Assembly: GCA_017882455.1 (NCBI GenBank)
Contig: JADGPL010000007.1
Span: 62,001-126,000, forward strand
Direction of reading: 5' to 3'
Length of the DNA: 64,000 nucleotides
DNA from: Solirubrobacteraceae bacterium
Lineage (GTDB): Bacteria; Actinomycetota; Thermoleophilia; Solirubrobacterales; Solirubrobacteraceae
A model generated the notes under the pieces. That model was not told where the DNA came from. It worked only from the letters and a program-made list of their open reading frames with translations, and made no database searches. The stretch's first letter is position 1; every line of letters starts with the position of its first letter. The position numbers were made by a program, and so were the translations under genes. Of this stretch, positions 15,918-24,681 are shown piece by piece.

Positions 15918-18407
15918 TCATTTACCTCGAGCCGGTGTTCGAGCCTCCTCAGGCCCCCCCACGGACAGCTCCTCCAGCCGTGCGCGCATCGCCGCGCCCG
16001 TAGCCTCGGGCGAGAGCGCGCGGGCGATGTCCTCGCGCGCCCGCTCACCGATCCGCATGGCCTCATCGGGGTTCTCGTATACGCGGCGCATCAGCTCCGC
16101 GGCGTGCTCGACGCTCGGCTCGGCCCACTCCCCCTCGGGCGGATAGATCTCGCATTCCGGCCCAACCAGGCCCATCTCGTAGTCGACCAGATAGCTGTTC
16201 TCGCTGTTCATGAAGTCCACGTTCCCGGAGTAGCCGGTCCCGATGACGGGCTTGCCGATGGCCATCGCCTCGGCCATCGTCAAGCCGAAGCCCTCGGCGC
16301 GATGGAGCGAGACGTAGCAGTCGCCGGTCGCCATCAGTGCGCTCATCTCGTCGCCGCTGAGCGAGCGATCGACCACGTGGATGTCCGAGCGGCCGTACGC
16401 CGCCCACAACACCTGCTCCTCGTCAAGCGGCCTCAGCGGCCCGTTGATCGTCTTGATCAGCAGCTGGGGACCCTCGCCAGGCGCGAACGCCCGCTTGAAT
16501 GCCTCGATCAGCCCCACGGGGTTCTTGCGCTGGACGGTGCTCAGGTAGTCGAACACGAACAGGAACAGGAACCCCTCCGGAGCTCCCAGGCGCAGCGGGA
16601 CGGACGGCTGGGTTGGCGCCTGGACGGGTGGCGGAAGTGCGATGACCGGCACGGGGGACACCGCGCCGATGTTCTCGGCCATGAACCTCGAATAGACCCA
16701 GACCTCGTCGACGAGCGCGAACGCCCTCGTCCAACGCGGCGGAATGGTGTTCGTCTCCCAGCCCCAGATGCCGATGCGCGGCCCCTCGAAGTAGGCCTCG
16801 CCGAGACGCTCCACGAAGTCTGGGAGCTCATCCGCGTTGACCGCCACGATCTCGAAGCCGTGCCGACCGCCGTGGACGAGATCCTCGAAGTCGTGCCGTC
16901 CGTATTCCGCGGCGAGCTCGACCGGCAACGCCAGGTGGTGCAGCCCCACGGTCACGGTACTCACGGGCACGCCCGCGGCGTCGAGCGCCCGCGCGTATCC
17001 GCGCGCGGCCGCGCCGAGACCCAGCGTGTGGCCGAGATAGCCCGTCAGGCGCACCGTCGGGCCATCCGTGGACGCGGCGTCCCGGGCCGGCGCATCTGGA
17101 CGCGTCGGAGCAACCGCCGCGGAGACGAGCTCGGGTCCGCTTACCGGAGCGGATCTCGATCGACCGGCGCCTGGAGCTTCGCCGGACCGAGGCGGCATGA
17201 AGCGCTCGGGAATGCTCAGCTCGCTTCCTCCAAACGCCCAGCACCAGGCGACATACCCGGGGCCGTCCGCGCCGTCGAGGTCGGGGTAGGCGCGCAGCAC
17301 GTCGGGACGCTCGCGCGCCACTCGATGGAACACGTAGCGGTTGACGCCGTACGCGCCTCCCCGGGGAGCCGGGCCGTTGAGCCAGGTCAGGAACGCTCGA
17401 GTGCCCGCCTCGCTGAACAGATCCTCCACGCCCTCCCCCAGAGCGCGCGCCGTGGCGTACATCGCACGCAGGTGCTCGTCATAGAGGAGATCCTCCGTGA
17501 GGTGCCTGCCCACCTCGTCGCGACGGTCGAAATCTCGCCATCCGACCGCCAGCAGTTCCTCGGCGTAGCGTTCGCAGATCTCGTGCAGGACCGGCGCGCG
17601 GCTGACGCGTGCCCTGCTCGCTTGTGCGCTCAGACGATGGGGACGGGTTGGGTCGAATCCGGGGAGGTTGACGAAGCGAAGCGGCCAGCTTCCGTCGACC
17701 AGCGCCGCCTGCGCAGTGCCCTGCAGGACCCGTCGATCCAGGTTCCACATGCTGAGGTTGCAGCCGGGGTCGTCCAGAACGGCCGTAAAGAAGCGAGCTG
17801 GAGCCAGCTCGAGCAGGCGCGCGAGCCACGGACGATCCTCCGGTCGCGCGCCGGACTCGGGGGCGTCCAGCGCTCCGAACGTCCGCTCGACGTGCCCGGC
17901 CCACCACACCAGGAAGCCCTCGGCGCGCGCGGTGCCGTCAACCGCCACGACCGTCTCGTCGATGCGCCCCGCCCGTTCCATCTGCTCACGCGAGGGTTCG
18001 AGACCGTCGTTTGGCACGTCGGCTGTCATCCGCGGCACGAGCAGGACGCTGCGCGTCGCCAGCGAGGAGGCGATCGGCTCCAGGGCGCCCAGCACCCAGG
18101 CGGTGGCGGGGAGGTGCAACACGGGCGCGGAGAGCTTCTCGCTGTAGCGCCGCAGCAAGCGCGGGAGCAACAGCGCGCTCAGATCCTGGTGCTCGAAGCG
18201 AGCGAGCAGCGTCTCGATGTCGAGGTCGAGCTCCCGCGAGGCGGAGAGCACCCGCAGGGAGCCATCGCTGCCCTCCGCCGAGACGACGTCGTCGGCGGCG
18301 ATGAGCATCACCGACAGGGGCCAGTCGGGCTGGTGGCGTTGCAACGACCGCGCCAGGACTCGGGCCTGCGGCATGCTCGCCGCGGTCGCCAGCGTCAGAA
18401 CCTGCAT
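15918..18407 (-). CDS. Two-domain glycosyltransferase: N-terminal GT-A-like, C-terminal GT4
   Basis: 829 residues. Residues ~1-270 resemble a GT8/GT-A-like sugar transferase (VLTLATAASMPQARVLARSL at the start, DDPGCNLSMWNLDRR near 260). A helical middle (~280-410, with SIPERFMPP) and a poor linker follow. Residues ~440-829 form a GT4 domain: RLTGYLGHTLGLGAAARGY, GIWGWETNTIPP, EVWVYSRFM, and the EX7E-type motif HRAEGFGLTMAEA. The C-terminal ~100 residues are duplicated in the fragment at 14560-14862. Coupled with the methyltransferase gene upstream, one base apart. The 56 bases after the stop lead into the toxin-antitoxin pair. Dual-domain enzymes of this kind usually add two successive sugars. 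Confidence 0.82.
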   Translation of the reverse strand: MQVLTLATAASMPQARVLARSLQRHQPDWPLSVMLIAADDVVSAEGSDGSLRVLSASRELDLDIETLLARFEHQDLSALLLPRLLRRYSEKLSAPVLHLPATAWVLGALEPIASSLATRSVLLVPRMTADVPNDGLEPSREQMERAGRIDETVVAVDGTARAEGFLVWWAGHVERTFGALDAPESGARPEDRPWLARLLELAPARFFTAVLDDPGCNLSMWNLDRRVLQGTAQAALVDGSWPLRFVNLPGFDPTRPHRLSAQASRARVSRAPVLHEICERYAEELLAVGWRDFDRRDEVGRHLTEDLLYDEHLRAMYATARALGEGVEDLFSEAGTRAFLTWLNGPAPRGGAYGVNRYVFHRVARERPDVLRAYPDLDGADGPGYVAWCWAFGGSELSIPERFMPPRSGEAPGAGRSRSAPVSGPELVSAAVAPTRPDAPARDAASTDGPTVRLTGYLGHTLGLGAAARGYARALDAAGVPVSTVTVGLHHLALPVELAAEYGRHDFEDLVHGGRHGFEIVAVNADELPDFVERLGEAYFEGPRIGIWGWETNTIPPRWTRAFALVDEVWVYSRFMAENIGAVSPVPVIALPPPVQAPTQPSVPLRLGAPEGFLFLFVFDYLSTVQRKNPVGLIEAFKRAFAPGEGPQLLIKTINGPLRPLDEEQVLWAAYGRSDIHVVDRSLSGDEMSALMATGDCYVSLHRAEGFGLTMAEAMAIGKPVIGTGYSGNVDFMNSENSYLVDYEMGLVGPECEIYPPEGEWAEPSVEHAAELMRRVYENPDEAMRIGERAREDIARALSPEATGAAMRARLEELSVGGPEEARTPARGK

Positions 18408-18408
18408 G

Positions 18409-19458
18409 TCAGGCGCCGCTCCCGGCCGCCGGGGTGGCGGCGACCAGGGCGTAGGCGGGGGATACGAAGCGGGCGCGCTCGAAACTGTCGAAGCCGGGCG
18501 CGAATATGTAGGCCGACTCGAATCCCGCGATCGCGCTCAATGCCAGCGCGACCTCCGGGAAGATCGGGTGCTGATGGGTGAGATCGACCCAGAAGGTCTT
18601 CAGCGACGAGATGCGGTGAGGGTTGACCGTCTCGGCGATCATCAGGCCGCCGGGACGCAGCTTGTGGCGGGCGAGCTCGAACATGCGCTGGAGCGCGACA
18701 TGTGGCAGGTGCTCGATCAGCTGGGCGGAGAACACGCTCCCCACGGACCCGTCCTCCAAGCCTGCGAGATACCCGTTCGCGTCAGCCAGCGCCGCCTCGA
18801 GGCCGAGCGTCCGGCAGCGCTCGACCATCCCCGCGTCACTGTCCACTCCGCGGGCGTCGATGCCCTCGCCGGCCATCAGCGCGAGAAACTCCCCGCGCCC
18901 ACAGCCGACGTCGAGCACCGGCTGATGCTCACGGACGAGCGTCAGGTAGGGGCGCTGGGACTCCGCCACGCGGGCCGCGGGACCGCGGAAGAGCTCCTCG
19001 AAGTCCACGTAGCCGCTGTCCCCGCCTCGCAGCGCAGCGGAGGAGCGATATCCGAGCACCTCGCCCACCGGCGACTCCATGAGCTCGAACGGGCTGTCGG
19101 CCATGTAGGGCAGCGCGTTGAGCTCCGCCTCGACCAACCCGAGCTGACGACGAGTGGATGCCGTCACCGAGTCCACGTCCACGACGCCACGACGCAGCGA
19201 CTCGGCGGTCTGGACAAGCTCACACACGAACTCCTCCAGACGCGCGATCTGCTCACCGTGGCGCTCATCGACATGCTCGAGCGCGGCCTCCAGGTGGGCC
19301 AGCCTGCCGGCGCTCGCGATTCGACTCGAGCGACGACGCGCATAGCCCGGCGCCGCCCGCCACAGCGCCCTACGTGCGAGCGCTCTCGTCCACGAACGCA
19401 CGGGTGGCAGCGTTTGGGTAAGGCGGGTCACCGGTGTTCTCTGGTCGTCTGCGGTCAT
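18409..19458 (-). CDS. SAM-dependent methyltransferase, WbdD/O-antigen chain-terminator-like
   Basis: 349 residues from ATG 19458 (19482 is possible). Residues ~1-130 are basic then coiled-coil-like (LAHLEAALEHVDERHGEQIARL); a class I methyltransferase follows with VDFEELFRGP, LDVGCGRGEFL (SAM motif I), IDARGVDSDAGM, IEHLPHVALQRM, LRPGGLMIAETVNP and VDLTHQHPIFP. That sequence of motifs matches the methyltransferase domain of WbdD, which caps the non-reducing end of O-polysaccharide chains and sets their length; the kinase domain of WbdD is missing. Next to it lie a Wzt ATPase with a C-terminal glycan-binding domain and Wzm, the usual companions of a chain terminator. It shares a 93-base intergenic region with the divergent gene at 19552. 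Confidence 0.8.
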   Translation of the reverse strand: MTADDQRTPVTRLTQTLPPVRSWTRALARRALWRAAPGYARRRSSRIASAGRLAHLEAALEHVDERHGEQIARLEEFVCELVQTAESLRRGVVDVDSVTASTRRQLGLVEAELNALPYMADSPFELMESPVGEVLGYRSSAALRGGDSGYVDFEELFRGPAARVAESQRPYLTLVREHQPVLDVGCGRGEFLALMAGEGIDARGVDSDAGMVERCRTLGLEAALADANGYLAGLEDGSVGSVFSAQLIEHLPHVALQRMFELARHKLRPGGLMIAETVNPHRISSLKTFWVDLTHQHPIFPEVALALSAIAGFESAYIFAPGFDSFERARFVSPAYALVAATPAAGSGA

Positions 19459-19551
19459 CGGCGCGGGCTGGCGAGCACCCATTATCCCCCACCGATGTCG
19501 CGGGCCTCTGGGAGACTGCTCTACGCTGCCTGCTTGGCTGACCGGGATCCG

Positions 19552-21729
19552 ATGCGCGCGAACGAGTTGCCCCAGACGAGCCCATCCCCCGCGCGGGGAG
19601 ACGTCTGTGTGCTCGTCGCCGCGAGCTGCGAGCCGGAGCATCTGCGTCGCTGCATGGAGTCTGCGCGGATGCACACACAAAGCCAGATTCCGATCCTCAG
19701 CGTTTCGGCGACCGCGGCAGAGGTCAACCGCGCCTTCGAGCAGCTCGCGCCCGCCGATGTCGTGGTGCTGGACGAGTCGTGCCTCCTCACGCCCGGCTGG
19801 CTCGAGCGCCTGCGAGAGGCGGCCCGCGCCGACACCAATACGGCCACCGCGAGCGCCCTCGCAGACTCCGGCGGCGATCTGGCGTTGTCACCGGAGCCCG
19901 GCTCGAAGGAGGACCTTGCGCAGCTCACCGACAGGCTCGCCCGCCAAGGCCTGCGCCTGCGCCCGCGCCTCGGTCGGGCGGTGGGGCCATGTATATACGT
20001 GCGCCGGGAGGCGCTGGATCTCGTGGGCACGCTCGATGAGAAGCTCGATCTGCGCTGGGCGCTGGAGGTGGACTTCGCGCAATGCTGCCTGCTCTCGGGC
20101 CTCTCCCATGTCGCCGCCGACGACGTTCTCGTGCAACGGCTCCAGCCCGCAGCGGAGCTCGGGCAGCCACCGGCACCGCTACTCGAGCGCTACCCCTATC
20201 TGACGCTGCAGGCGGCGCCGACGCTCGCCGAGTCCAGCGTCCTGGCGCTGGCCCTGCAGGCGACGCGGGACCCTCGCGAACGCCTGTCGGTGACACTCGA
20301 CGCCCGCGCCCTCGACGGTGCGGTCATGGGGACACAGGTCCACATCCTCGGGCTGATTCTGGCGCTCGCGCGCACCGACGCGCTGAGGCTGCGGCTGTTG
20401 GTGCGCACGGAGCGGATCGACCGAGAGACCTTGGAGCTGCTGCGCAGCCTCCCCGCGACCGAGATCCTCCCTGCCGAAGAGCTCGATCCCGCGACGCCGC
20501 GAAGCGCCGTCTTCCACCGACCTCAACAGATGTTCTCGCCAGGCGACGTGGCGCTCGCCGTGGCCCTGGGCGAGCGGATCGTGATCAGCCAGCTCGACCT
20601 CATCGCCTATCGCAATCCGGGCTACTTCGGGGACGGCGAAGCGTGGGAGGACTACCGTCGCGCGAGCCGTCATGGTCTCTCGGCCGCCGAGCGGGTGGTC
20701 GTCTTCTCCGAGCACACCCGCCGGGAACTGCTCTCCGACGGACTCGTCGAGGATGCCCGCATCAGGATCGTGCCTCCCGGACTGGACCATCGCAGCCCAG
20801 GTGAGCAGCGTTGCCCGCAGGCGCTCGAGCTGCGCTCGCTCGACCCTGGCTTCCTACTTTGCCTCGGCACGGATTTCAGCCACAAGAACAGGCTCTTCGC
20901 GTTGCGCCTGCTCGGCGCGCTGCGCGATGAGCACGCCTGGTCTGGCGTCCTGGTGCTGGCCGGCACACATGTCCCGCGGGGATCCTCGGTGGAGCTCGAG
21001 CGTGCGTTCCTGCACGAGCGAGGAGATCTGCTCGAGGCCGTCATCGACCTGGGCCCGGTCAGCGAGGGGGAGAAGGCTTGGCTGATCGCCCGTGCGGGCG
21101 CGCTCGCGTACCCGTCGGTGTATGAGGGCTTCGGCCTCGTCCCGTTCGAGTCAGCCCTGAGCGGCATCCCCTGCGTGTTCGCGGCCCAGTCCTCCCTGGC
21201 CGAGGCCGCACCGGAGGGCACCGCGACGATCGTCCCCTGGGATCCGGTGGCAAGCGCCGTGGCTGCGCATGCCCTCCTCACAGACGCCACCGTGCGGGCG
21301 CAGCACGTGACAGCCCTGGCCGCGGCGGCCCGCGAGCTGACCTGGGAGCGCGCAGCGAGCTCGATGGTGGAGATCTATCGAGAGGCGGCGATGGCGCCGG
21401 TGCGCGATGGGGCCACCCTGAGCCGCGACGGGGTGCAGCGCGAACGCCGGCTGAGCGTCGAGCACAGGCTCGAAGCGGCCAGGCTCGTCTGGGAGCGCGA
21501 ACATGCTCAGCGCATGTACGACGAGCTCAATGCAGAGGTCGGAGTCGGGCTCAGCCTGATCGGGCCCCACGGAGCGTTGCCCGAGGCCCTCCAGCGGGCG
21601 CTGCTGGCGCTCAGCGCGCGGCCTGCGCTCAGCCGTCCGCTGTTCGGGCTCCTCGCCCGTCTGTTCCTCGCCTCGCGACGCATGGCGCGCTTGGCGCGGC
21701 GCGGTGGCGCCGAACACGCCGAGCGGTAG
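19552..21729 (+). CDS. Two-domain glycosyltransferase: degenerate GT2 plus GT4
   Basis: 725 residues from ATG 19552; an ATG at 19495 in frame would add 19 residues but leaves little promoter room. Residues ~15-240 follow the GT2 pattern weakly (CVLVAASCEPEHL, VVLDESCLLTPGWL, LRWALEVDFAQCCL). From ~265 a GT4 domain follows: LSVTLDARALDGAVMGTQ, VVFSEHTRRELL, TDFSHKNRLFAL, and YPSVYEGFGLVPFESAL with the EX7E glutamates. The C-terminal ~100 residues are helical. It begins the rightward operon with the ABC exporter, 41 bases before the wzt-like GTG, and may extend the polymer that exporter handles. Confidence 0.8.
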   Translation: MRANELPQTSPSPARGDVCVLVAASCEPEHLRRCMESARMHTQSQIPILSVSATAAEVNRAFEQLAPADVVVLDESCLLTPGWLERLREAARADTNTATASALADSGGDLALSPEPGSKEDLAQLTDRLARQGLRLRPRLGRAVGPCIYVRREALDLVGTLDEKLDLRWALEVDFAQCCLLSGLSHVAADDVLVQRLQPAAELGQPPAPLLERYPYLTLQAAPTLAESSVLALALQATRDPRERLSVTLDARALDGAVMGTQVHILGLILALARTDALRLRLLVRTERIDRETLELLRSLPATEILPAEELDPATPRSAVFHRPQQMFSPGDVALAVALGERIVISQLDLIAYRNPGYFGDGEAWEDYRRASRHGLSAAERVVVFSEHTRRELLSDGLVEDARIRIVPPGLDHRSPGEQRCPQALELRSLDPGFLLCLGTDFSHKNRLFALRLLGALRDEHAWSGVLVLAGTHVPRGSSVELERAFLHERGDLLEAVIDLGPVSEGEKAWLIARAGALAYPSVYEGFGLVPFESALSGIPCVFAAQSSLAEAAPEGTATIVPWDPVASAVAAHALLTDATVRAQHVTALAAAARELTWERAASSMVEIYREAAMAPVRDGATLSRDGVQRERRLSVEHRLEAARLVWEREHAQRMYDELNAEVGVGLSLIGPHGALPEALQRALLALSARPALSRPLFGLLARLFLASRRMARLARRGGAEHAER

Positions 21730-21770
21730 CGCCTCGGGCCAGAGCGCCGTCGCTATACCCTGCAGGGAAC

Positions 21771-23051
21771 GTGACCTCCGACGAGCAGAGATCCACCCAA
21801 GGACGCCCCGCCCTCGCCGCCCAGGCCGTTCACAAGCGCTTCAAGATTCCCGAGGAGCGCAGCCACACGCTCAAGGAGCGAGCGCTCCATCCGCTGCGAC
21901 GCTCGCGCCACGAGGAGCTGTACGCGCTCAAGGACATCTCCTTCGCGGTCCAGCCGGGCGAGTTCTTTGGGATCGTGGGGCGCAACGGCAGCGGCAAGAG
22001 CACGCTGCTGAAGTGCCTGGCCGGGATCTATCGCGCCGACGAGGGCCAGATCTGGTGCAACGGGCGCATGTCCACGTTCATCGAGCTGGGGGTCGGCTTC
22101 AACCCCGACCTCGCCGCCTACGACAACGTGGCGCTCAACGGGATCATGCTCGGGCTCTCCCCGCGCGAAGCCCGCGCCCGCTACCAGCGTGTGATCGAGT
22201 TCGCCGAGCTCGAGGAGTTCCAGGACCTCAAGCTCAAGAACTACTCCTCGGGCATGCACGTGCGCCTGGCCTTCTCCGTGGCAATCCAGGTCGATGCGGA
22301 CATCCTGCTGATCGACGAGGTGCTCGCGGTGGGCGACGCCGCCTTCCAGCAGAAGTGCTTCGACGTGTTCAACCGCATGCGCGAGGAAGGCCGCACGATC
22401 GTGTTCGTCACACACGACATGGGCGCGGTCACGCGCTTTTGCCACCGCGCAATGCTGCTCGAGCGCGGCGAGATGGTGGGCATCGGCGATCCCCGCGACG
22501 TGGCCGACCGCTATCTCGAGATCGCCTTCGGACGGGCGGCGGGCTACGAGGAGGCCAACGTGGGCAGCGCGCGGATGGGCGACGGGGCGGCGCGTGTGAG
22601 CGATGTGTGGCTGGGCGATGACCGCAACGAACGCCTGGCTGTGGCGCCGCAGTCGGAGCCGCTCACGCTCAAGGCCCTCGTCACCTTCAACGCCGACGTG
22701 CGCGACCCGGCCGTCAGCCTCACGCTGCTCAACGAGCACCGCCAGCCCGTCGTCGTTGCGACCACGGTGAAGGAGCAGGAGGAGACCGGCGGCTTCCGCG
22801 CGGGCGAACAGGCGGTCTTCGCCTTCTCCTTCCACAACATGCTCGCCCCCGGGCGCTACCACACCCTCCTCACGATCACCCATCGCGGCGAGGGGCTCGA
22901 CGTGATCGACCGCTTCGCCGGTGGACTGTCGTTCGTCGTCTCCGGCATGAGCAACAGCGGCGGCATGGTCGAGATTCCCGTGCAGACCGACGTGACGCGC
23001 TGGGGCGCCGCTCCCGCCGGCGAGGCTCAACCGGCTGGGCGACCGCGATGA
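21771..23051 (+). CDS. ABC transporter ATPase for polysaccharide export (Wzt/TagH-like)
   Basis: 426 residues from GTG 21771. The nucleotide-binding domain (about 25-260) has Walker A GRNGSGKST (residues 70-78), signature NYSSGMHVRLAFS, Walker B ILLIDEVLAVGD and the H-loop VTHDMGAV. From ~280 to 410 there is a beta-rich domain (AARVSDVWLGDD, LTLKALVTFNADV, FAFSFHNMLAPGRYHTLL) of the Wzt C-terminal type, which in O8/O9a-type systems binds the modified end of the finished polymer. It is coupled by ATGA to the permease gene. Function: ATP-driven export of lipid-linked polysaccharide together with the next gene product. Confidence 0.92.
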   Translation: MTSDEQRSTQGRPALAAQAVHKRFKIPEERSHTLKERALHPLRRSRHEELYALKDISFAVQPGEFFGIVGRNGSGKSTLLKCLAGIYRADEGQIWCNGRMSTFIELGVGFNPDLAAYDNVALNGIMLGLSPREARARYQRVIEFAELEEFQDLKLKNYSSGMHVRLAFSVAIQVDADILLIDEVLAVGDAAFQQKCFDVFNRMREEGRTIVFVTHDMGAVTRFCHRAMLLERGEMVGIGDPRDVADRYLEIAFGRAAGYEEANVGSARMGDGAARVSDVWLGDDRNERLAVAPQSEPLTLKALVTFNADVRDPAVSLTLLNEHRQPVVVATTVKEQEETGGFRAGEQAVFAFSFHNMLAPGRYHTLLTITHRGEGLDVIDRFAGGLSFVVSGMSNSGGMVEIPVQTDVTRWGAAPAGEAQPAGRPR

Positions 23052-24013
23052 GCGCACCCCTGGTCAGCGAACCGCTCGCCATCCCCACCGAGGGCCTCGG
23101 GGCGCCGATCCGCGGACCGCGCGCGCTGGATGACAGCTGGCAGCGCTTCTGGCACCTCACCTACAACATCGCCCGCAGCGAATTCAAGCTGAAGTTCTTC
23201 GGCTCGGCGCTCGGCTACGTCTGGCAGGTGATGCGCCCGCTGCTGCTGTTCGGCGTGCTGTACGTGTTCTTCGTCAAGATCTTCCACGTCGACAAGGCCA
23301 CGGGGGATGCGGCGAAATTCTACGGCGCCCAGCTGCTGGGCTCGATCGTGCTGTTCACGTTCTTCAACGAAGCCGCCACCGGCGCCGTGCGCAGCGTCGT
23401 CGACCGCGAGACGCTCGTGCGCAAGATCCAGTTCCCGCGTCTTGCGATCCCGATCTCGGTCGTCCTCCTCGCCGCCTTCAACCTCGGCCTGAACCTGGTC
23501 GTGGTCCTGATCTTCGCGGTCATCTCAGGCGTGCGACCGATGCTCAGCTGGCTCGAGCTGCCGCTGATCATCGCGATGGTGGCGCTCCTGGCGACCGGCG
23601 TCTCGATGCTGCTCTCGGCCCTGTTCGTGCGCTTCCGCGACATCCAGCCGATCTGGGAAGTCTTCGCCCAGATCCTCTTCTACTCATCGCCGGTGATCAT
23701 CCCGGTCGAAAAAGTTCGCGAAGCCCTGATCCACGGCCAGCGACACATCGTCACGGTCGCCGGCGTCAGGCACATCACCTTCAGACACGTCGAGCTCTAC
23801 CACTTCCTCTACCACCTCTACATGCTCAATCCGCTCGTCACCGTCTTCCAGCAGTTCCGCCACGCGATGGTCAACCACGCGACGCTCAGCGCCGGGCAGG
23901 CGCTCGGAAGCTGGGTGGCGCTGCTGGAGCCGCTCGCCCTCGTTGCGATCATCTTCGTCCTCGGCTTCTGGGTCTTCAACCGCGAAGCGCCGCACATCGC
24001 CGAGGATCTCTAG
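23048..24013 (+). CDS. ABC transporter permease for polysaccharide export (Wzm/TagG-like)
   Basis: 321 residues. After a 35-residue soluble start comes the typical ABC-2 amphipathic segment ARSEFKLKFFGSALGYVWQVMRPL and then six hydrophobic helices; the mid region FNEAATGAVRSVVDRETLVRKIQFPR is the conserved coupling loop of the polysaccharide ABC-2 permease family. The cytoplasmic part of the glycan enters through the dimer of this protein. It overlaps the ATPase gene by ATGA and is followed after five bases by the NeuD-like acyltransferase gene. The loop with GQRHIVTVAGVRHITFRHVELY, between helices five and six, is somewhat longer than usual. Confidence 0.9.
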   Translation: MSAPLVSEPLAIPTEGLGAPIRGPRALDDSWQRFWHLTYNIARSEFKLKFFGSALGYVWQVMRPLLLFGVLYVFFVKIFHVDKATGDAAKFYGAQLLGSIVLFTFFNEAATGAVRSVVDRETLVRKIQFPRLAIPISVVLLAAFNLGLNLVVVLIFAVISGVRPMLSWLELPLIIAMVALLATGVSMLLSALFVRFRDIQPIWEVFAQILFYSSPVIIPVEKVREALIHGQRHIVTVAGVRHITFRHVELYHFLYHLYMLNPLVTVFQQFRHAMVNHATLSAGQALGSWVALLEPLALVAIIFVLGFWVFNREAPHIAEDL

Positions 24014-24018
24014 GCGGA

Positions 24019-24681
24019 ATGGCCTCGTCGGAGCACTCGGCTCATCACGCCGCCACGCTTGAGCCCAGCCACGCTGCCGACCTGTATCTGGCCGGCAGCG
24101 GATCGTTTGCAGCCGAGGTCGCCGAGTGGGCCACCGGTGCGGGCTGGGACGTCCGTGGCCTGATCGAGTTACTAGACACCGAGAGGGTGGGGAGCTCGAC
24201 GGACGGATACGAGATCGTGGGAATCGAGCCACCGCAAGCCGGTGCACGCGCAGTCGTCGCCGCCGGCGGCTCGCGCCGCGCACACTGGTCGCAGATCGCG
24301 AGCCTCGGCTGGGAGACCGCCTCGGTCGTTCACCCGAGCGCCCACTTATCGCCGACGGCCGCGCTGGCCGCCGGGTGCATCGTGGCTCCTGCGGCCGTCA
24401 TCGGCGCACACACGGTCCTCCGGGAGCACACGCTCGTCTCACGCGGGGCGCTGATCGGACATCACTGCCGGATCGATGCCTTCGTGTCGTTGATGCCTGG
24501 GGCCAACATCGGTGGCCACGCCCACATCGGCGAGGGCGCAACCGTGGGGATGGGAGCCGTGGTGGTCAATGGAGCGGCCGTGGGACGGGGGGCCACCGTC
24601 GCCGCCGGAGCGGTCGTGCTCGGCGAGGTCCCGGACGGGGCGCGCGTGCAGGGAGTTCCCGCTCGCGCCTATCACGGGTGA
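24019..24681 (+). CDS. NeuD/PglD-like sugar O- or N-acyltransferase (left-handed beta helix)
   Basis: 220 residues. The N-terminal ~80 residues form a Rossmann-like sugar-nucleotide domain (DLYLAGSGSFAAEVAEW); the rest is a hexapeptide-repeat left-handed beta helix: ALAAGCIVAPAAVIGAHTVL, LIGHHCRIDAFVSLMPGANI, HIGEGATVGMGAVVVNGAAV, ending VQGVPARAYHG. This is the sialic-acid O-acetyltransferase NeuD / PglD family, which transfers acetyl from acetyl-CoA to a nucleotide sugar or glycan. Histidines in HHCRID are in the position of the catalytic base. It overlaps the next GT2 as GTGA. Confidence 0.85.
   Translation: MASSEHSAHHAATLEPSHAADLYLAGSGSFAAEVAEWATGAGWDVRGLIELLDTERVGSSTDGYEIVGIEPPQAGARAVVAAGGSRRAHWSQIASLGWETASVVHPSAHLSPTAALAAGCIVAPAAVIGAHTVLREHTLVSRGALIGHHCRIDAFVSLMPGANIGGHAHIGEGATVGMGAVVVNGAAVGRGATVAAGAVVLGEVPDGARVQGVPARAYHG

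Noticed and set aside
15918-18407. Frame split between N- and C-terminal halves (two genes)
   Set aside because: The reading frame is continuous, with a helical linker, and dual-domain GTs of this design occur elsewhere in the window.
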